Positions 5,398-7,244 of a stretch of DNA of 7,244 nucleotides are shown here, one piece after another. Below the pieces are notes generated by a model, which saw only the letters and a program-made list of their open reading frames with translations, had not been told where the DNA came from and did not search any database. The position numbers and the translations under genes were made by a program. Numbering within the stretch: position 1 is the first letter of the stretch; each line of letters begins with the position of its first letter. The DNA comes from Deltaproteobacteria bacterium (GTDB lineage: Bacteria; Desulfobacterota; Desulfobacteria; Desulfobacterales; Desulfatibacillaceae), in NCBI GenBank assembly GCA_019308705.1, contig JAFDHW010000117.1, positions 1-7,244 of the forward strand. Direction: 5' to 3'.

Positions 5398-7071
5398 ATG
5401 GCCGAAAACATCAAACGGATATTCGGGATCGACCTGGGCACCACTTACTCATCCATCGCCTACGTGGACGAGTTCGGCAAGGCGGTGGTCCTTCCCAACG
5501 CAGAGAACGAGCGTGTGACGCCCTCGGTGGTTTTCTTCGATGGGGGGAACATCGTGGTGGGAGAGGTGGCCAAGGAAAGCGCCAAGTTGTACCCCAACGA
5601 GGTGGTGAGCTTCGTCAAGCGGTCCATGGGCGAACCCAACTTCGTCTTTGAATACGACAAGAAAGCCTACCGCCCCGAGGAGATCTCCTCGTTCGTGCTG
5701 CGCAAGCTGGCCCAGGATGCCGAACAAAAGGTGGGGGAAAAAATCACCGACGTGGTCATCACCTGCCCGGCCTACTTCGGCATCAACGAGCGGGAGGCCA
5801 CCCGCATCGCCGGCGAGATCGCCGGGTTCAACGTCCGCCAGATCATCAACGAGCCCACGGCCGCGGCCATTGCCTACGGGGCCACGGAAACGGATGCGGA
5901 CCGCGTGGTCCTGGTCTACGACTTAGGCGGCGGCACCTTCGACATCACCATGATCCACATCCAGTCCGAGGCCATCCAGGTCATCTGCACCGGAGGCGAC
6001 CACAACCTGGGCGGCAAGGACTGGGACGACCGCATCGTCACCTACCTGGTGGAGGAGTTCCAGCGCTCCACCGGCACCGACGAGGACATCCTGGAGGACG
6101 CCGACACCTGGCAGGACCTCCAGCTTTCCGCGGAAAAGTCCAAGAAGATCCTCTCCCAGCGGGAAAAGGTGCCCATTTCCATCACCCACGGAGGCGAGCG
6201 GGTGAAAGTGGAGCTTGCCCGGGAAAAGTTCGAAACCCTCACCCGGGACCTTTTGGAGCGCACCATCTCTTTGACCCACGGCATCCTGGAGGAAGCCAAG
6301 AAAAAAGACTACGAAAAGTTCGACGACATCATCCTGGTGGGTGGGTCCACCCGCATGCCCCAGGTGGCGGAACGCATCCGTGAAGAGTTTTCCATGGAAC
6401 CCAAAGTGTTCGACCCCGACGAGGCCGTGGCCAAGGGAGCGGCCATCTACGGCTGGAAGCTTTCCATCAACGACGAGCTGGTGAAAAGGGTCGCTCGCCG
6501 GGTCAAGAAGTCCGTGGAAGAAGTGGGCAAGAACTGGAACACCGTCGCCAAGGAAGCCAAGGATGTGGTGGAGGCCGCCAGCAAGGAGATGGCCCAGGAC
6601 ACCGGCTATACCCCGGCCGCGGTGGAAAGCTCCCTGGTGAAGATCAGGGACGTGACCTCCAAGAGCTTCGGGGTGGTGGTCACCGACGCCGACAACCAGG
6701 AGAAGGTGTTCAACCTCATCCTGAGAAACAGCGTCGTGCCGGTGGACGCCAAGGACACCTTTTACACGGCCGTGGAAAACCAGAGGATGGTCTTGATCCG
6801 CATCCAGGAGACGGAAACCTCCGACGAGTGGGTGCCCCTGGAAAACGCGGTGGAGATCGGCACGGCCATTTTGCACCTGCCCCCGAACCTTCCCGCGGAA
6901 ACCCCGGTGGACATCTCCTTTTCCCTGAACCGGGAAGGCCGCCTGGACATCACGGCTACGGAAACCTCCGAGGGTCGCAAGGTGAACGTGACCATCGAGA
7001 CCACCTCGGTCATAAGCGGCCGGGAATTGGATGAAGCCAAGGAACGCAGCAAAATCATCCGCGTGCAATGA
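5398..7071 (+). CDS. Accessory Hsp70 (DnaK-like) chaperone lacking the C-terminal lid
   Basis: This is a 557-residue Hsp70-family ATPase; DnaK is about 638. The nucleotide-binding domain (residues 1-355) has phosphate-1 GIDLGTTYSSIAYVD (10-24), catalytic-type Lys74, the CPAYF switch proline (Pro124) with Arg132, INEPTAAAIAYG (150-161), phosphate-2 DLGGGTFD (175-182) and the adenosine motif ILVGGSTRMP (312-321). ATP hydrolysis and allosteric relay residues therefore look intact. Residues about 356-411 are an unusual Lys/Arg/Glu-rich helical insertion, and the usual VLLLDV linker is replaced by LVKIRDV (413-419). A substrate-binding beta domain follows (about 420-540), with conserved LPPNLPAETPVDISFSLNREG (494-514). 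Only about 17 residues remain, so the helical lid is missing. The ATG has a GGGGAG ribosome binding site at 5387-5392. It is co-oriented with, and 36 bp after, the GrpE-like gene. It is probably a specialised paralogue of DnaK; its clients are unknown. Confidence 0.93.
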   Translation: MAENIKRIFGIDLGTTYSSIAYVDEFGKAVVLPNAENERVTPSVVFFDGGNIVVGEVAKESAKLYPNEVVSFVKRSMGEPNFVFEYDKKAYRPEEISSFVLRKLAQDAEQKVGEKITDVVITCPAYFGINEREATRIAGEIAGFNVRQIINEPTAAAIAYGATETDADRVVLVYDLGGGTFDITMIHIQSEAIQVICTGGDHNLGGKDWDDRIVTYLVEEFQRSTGTDEDILEDADTWQDLQLSAEKSKKILSQREKVPISITHGGERVKVELAREKFETLTRDLLERTISLTHGILEEAKKKDYEKFDDIILVGGSTRMPQVAERIREEFSMEPKVFDPDEAVAKGAAIYGWKLSINDELVKRVARRVKKSVEEVGKNWNTVAKEAKDVVEAASKEMAQDTGYTPAAVESSLVKIRDVTSKSFGVVVTDADNQEKVFNLILRNSVVPVDAKDTFYTAVENQRMVLIRIQETETSDEWVPLENAVEIGTAILHLPPNLPAETPVDISFSLNREGRLDITATETSEGRKVNVTIETTSVISGRELDEAKERSKIIRVQ

Positions 7072-7081
7072 TTTTGGAAGC

Positions 7082-7101
7082 GGTTTCAAAAACCCTTTTT
7101 T
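7082..7101 (+). terminator. Weak intrinsic terminator candidate after the hsp70 gene
   Basis: GGTTT (7082-7086) can pair with AAACC (7090-7094) around a CAA loop. One C and six Ts (7096-7101) follow, beginning 25 nt past the hsp70 stop. The stem is only 5 bp with two G-C pairs, which is weak for an intrinsic terminator, but its position at the operon's end is right. Confidence 0.35.
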
Positions 7102-7244
7102 GTCGCGGCGGGTTTAAAAGCCCGATGGCTGGATTGGAAGCCGCAAAAGGTTTTTCGGCCTGAGGTTGCCTTGCTTCCGGTTCTTTTGGGCTTCCCGGCC
7201 TGCCCACGGAACTTTCGTCACACTTTTTGCGAAAGGTTTTTGAA
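7085..7244. repeat. 3' intergenic tail with inverted repeats
   Basis: No gene is visible in the last 173 bp. TTCAAAAACC (7085-7094) is the exact inverse of GGTTTTTGAA (7235-7244), which runs off the window edge, so the repeat may be longer. Inside are two small hairpins, CGGGTTTAAAAGCCCG (7109-7124) and GCCGCAAAAGGTTTTTCGGC (7140-7159), neither followed by a T-run. TTGGAAGC also occurs twice, 60 bp apart (7074-7081, 7134-7141). The pattern suggests a dispersed intergenic repeat or a bidirectional end region. Confidence 0.4.

Noticed and set aside
5923..7089. A 388-codon minus-strand frame antisense to the Hsp70 gene
   Set aside because: It lies wholly over conserved Hsp70 coding sequence, and its translation is repetitive Gly/His/Val/Leu without domain features.

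Overview
The window is GC-rich, gene-dense bacterial chromosome. The best guess at the source is a delta-proteobacterial lineage (Desulfobacterota or Myxococcota type). This rests on the co-occurrence of an AidB-like acyl-CoA dehydrogenase, a DUF4388 (PATAN-type) protein, a cyclic-nucleotide-binding/PilZ fusion and an accessory Hsp70/GrpE pair. It is inferred from gene content; no taxonomic marker gene is present.

Layout. Positions 1-202 are AT-rich and non-coding, with a diverged 42-bp-period tandem repeat, a partial inverted copy of it and a small 10-bp tandem duplication. An AidB-like acyl-CoA dehydrogenase runs on the minus strand (203-1792). A 328-bp divergent intergenic region (1793-2120) holds one promoter candidate facing each way, a GC palindrome and a strong hairpin in the predicted leader of the rightward operon. 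Four genes then run on the plus strand: a DUF4388 protein (2121-3449), a CNB-PilZ protein overlapping it by 4 bp (3446-4180), a 248-bp gap with a second promoter candidate, a GrpE-family protein (4429-5361) and, 36 bp later, a lid-less Hsp70 (5398-7071). The last 173 bp contain a weak terminator candidate and several small inverted repeats, with no gene visible.

How the genes may work together. The plus-strand cluster joins two signalling-type proteins to an ATP-driven chaperone and its nucleotide exchange factor, with no J-protein in view. The CNB-PilZ protein keeps the signature residues for both a cyclic nucleotide and cyclic di-GMP. The Hsp70 keeps its ATPase motifs but has a basic insertion of about 55 residues before the substrate domain and lacks the helical lid. 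From memory, Myxococcus xanthus has a dedicated DnaK/GrpE pair (SglK/GrpS) needed for social motility and extracellular matrix. This cluster may be a comparable dedicated chaperone module coupled to second-messenger signalling; that function is inference. The divergent acyl-CoA dehydrogenase looks metabolically separate.
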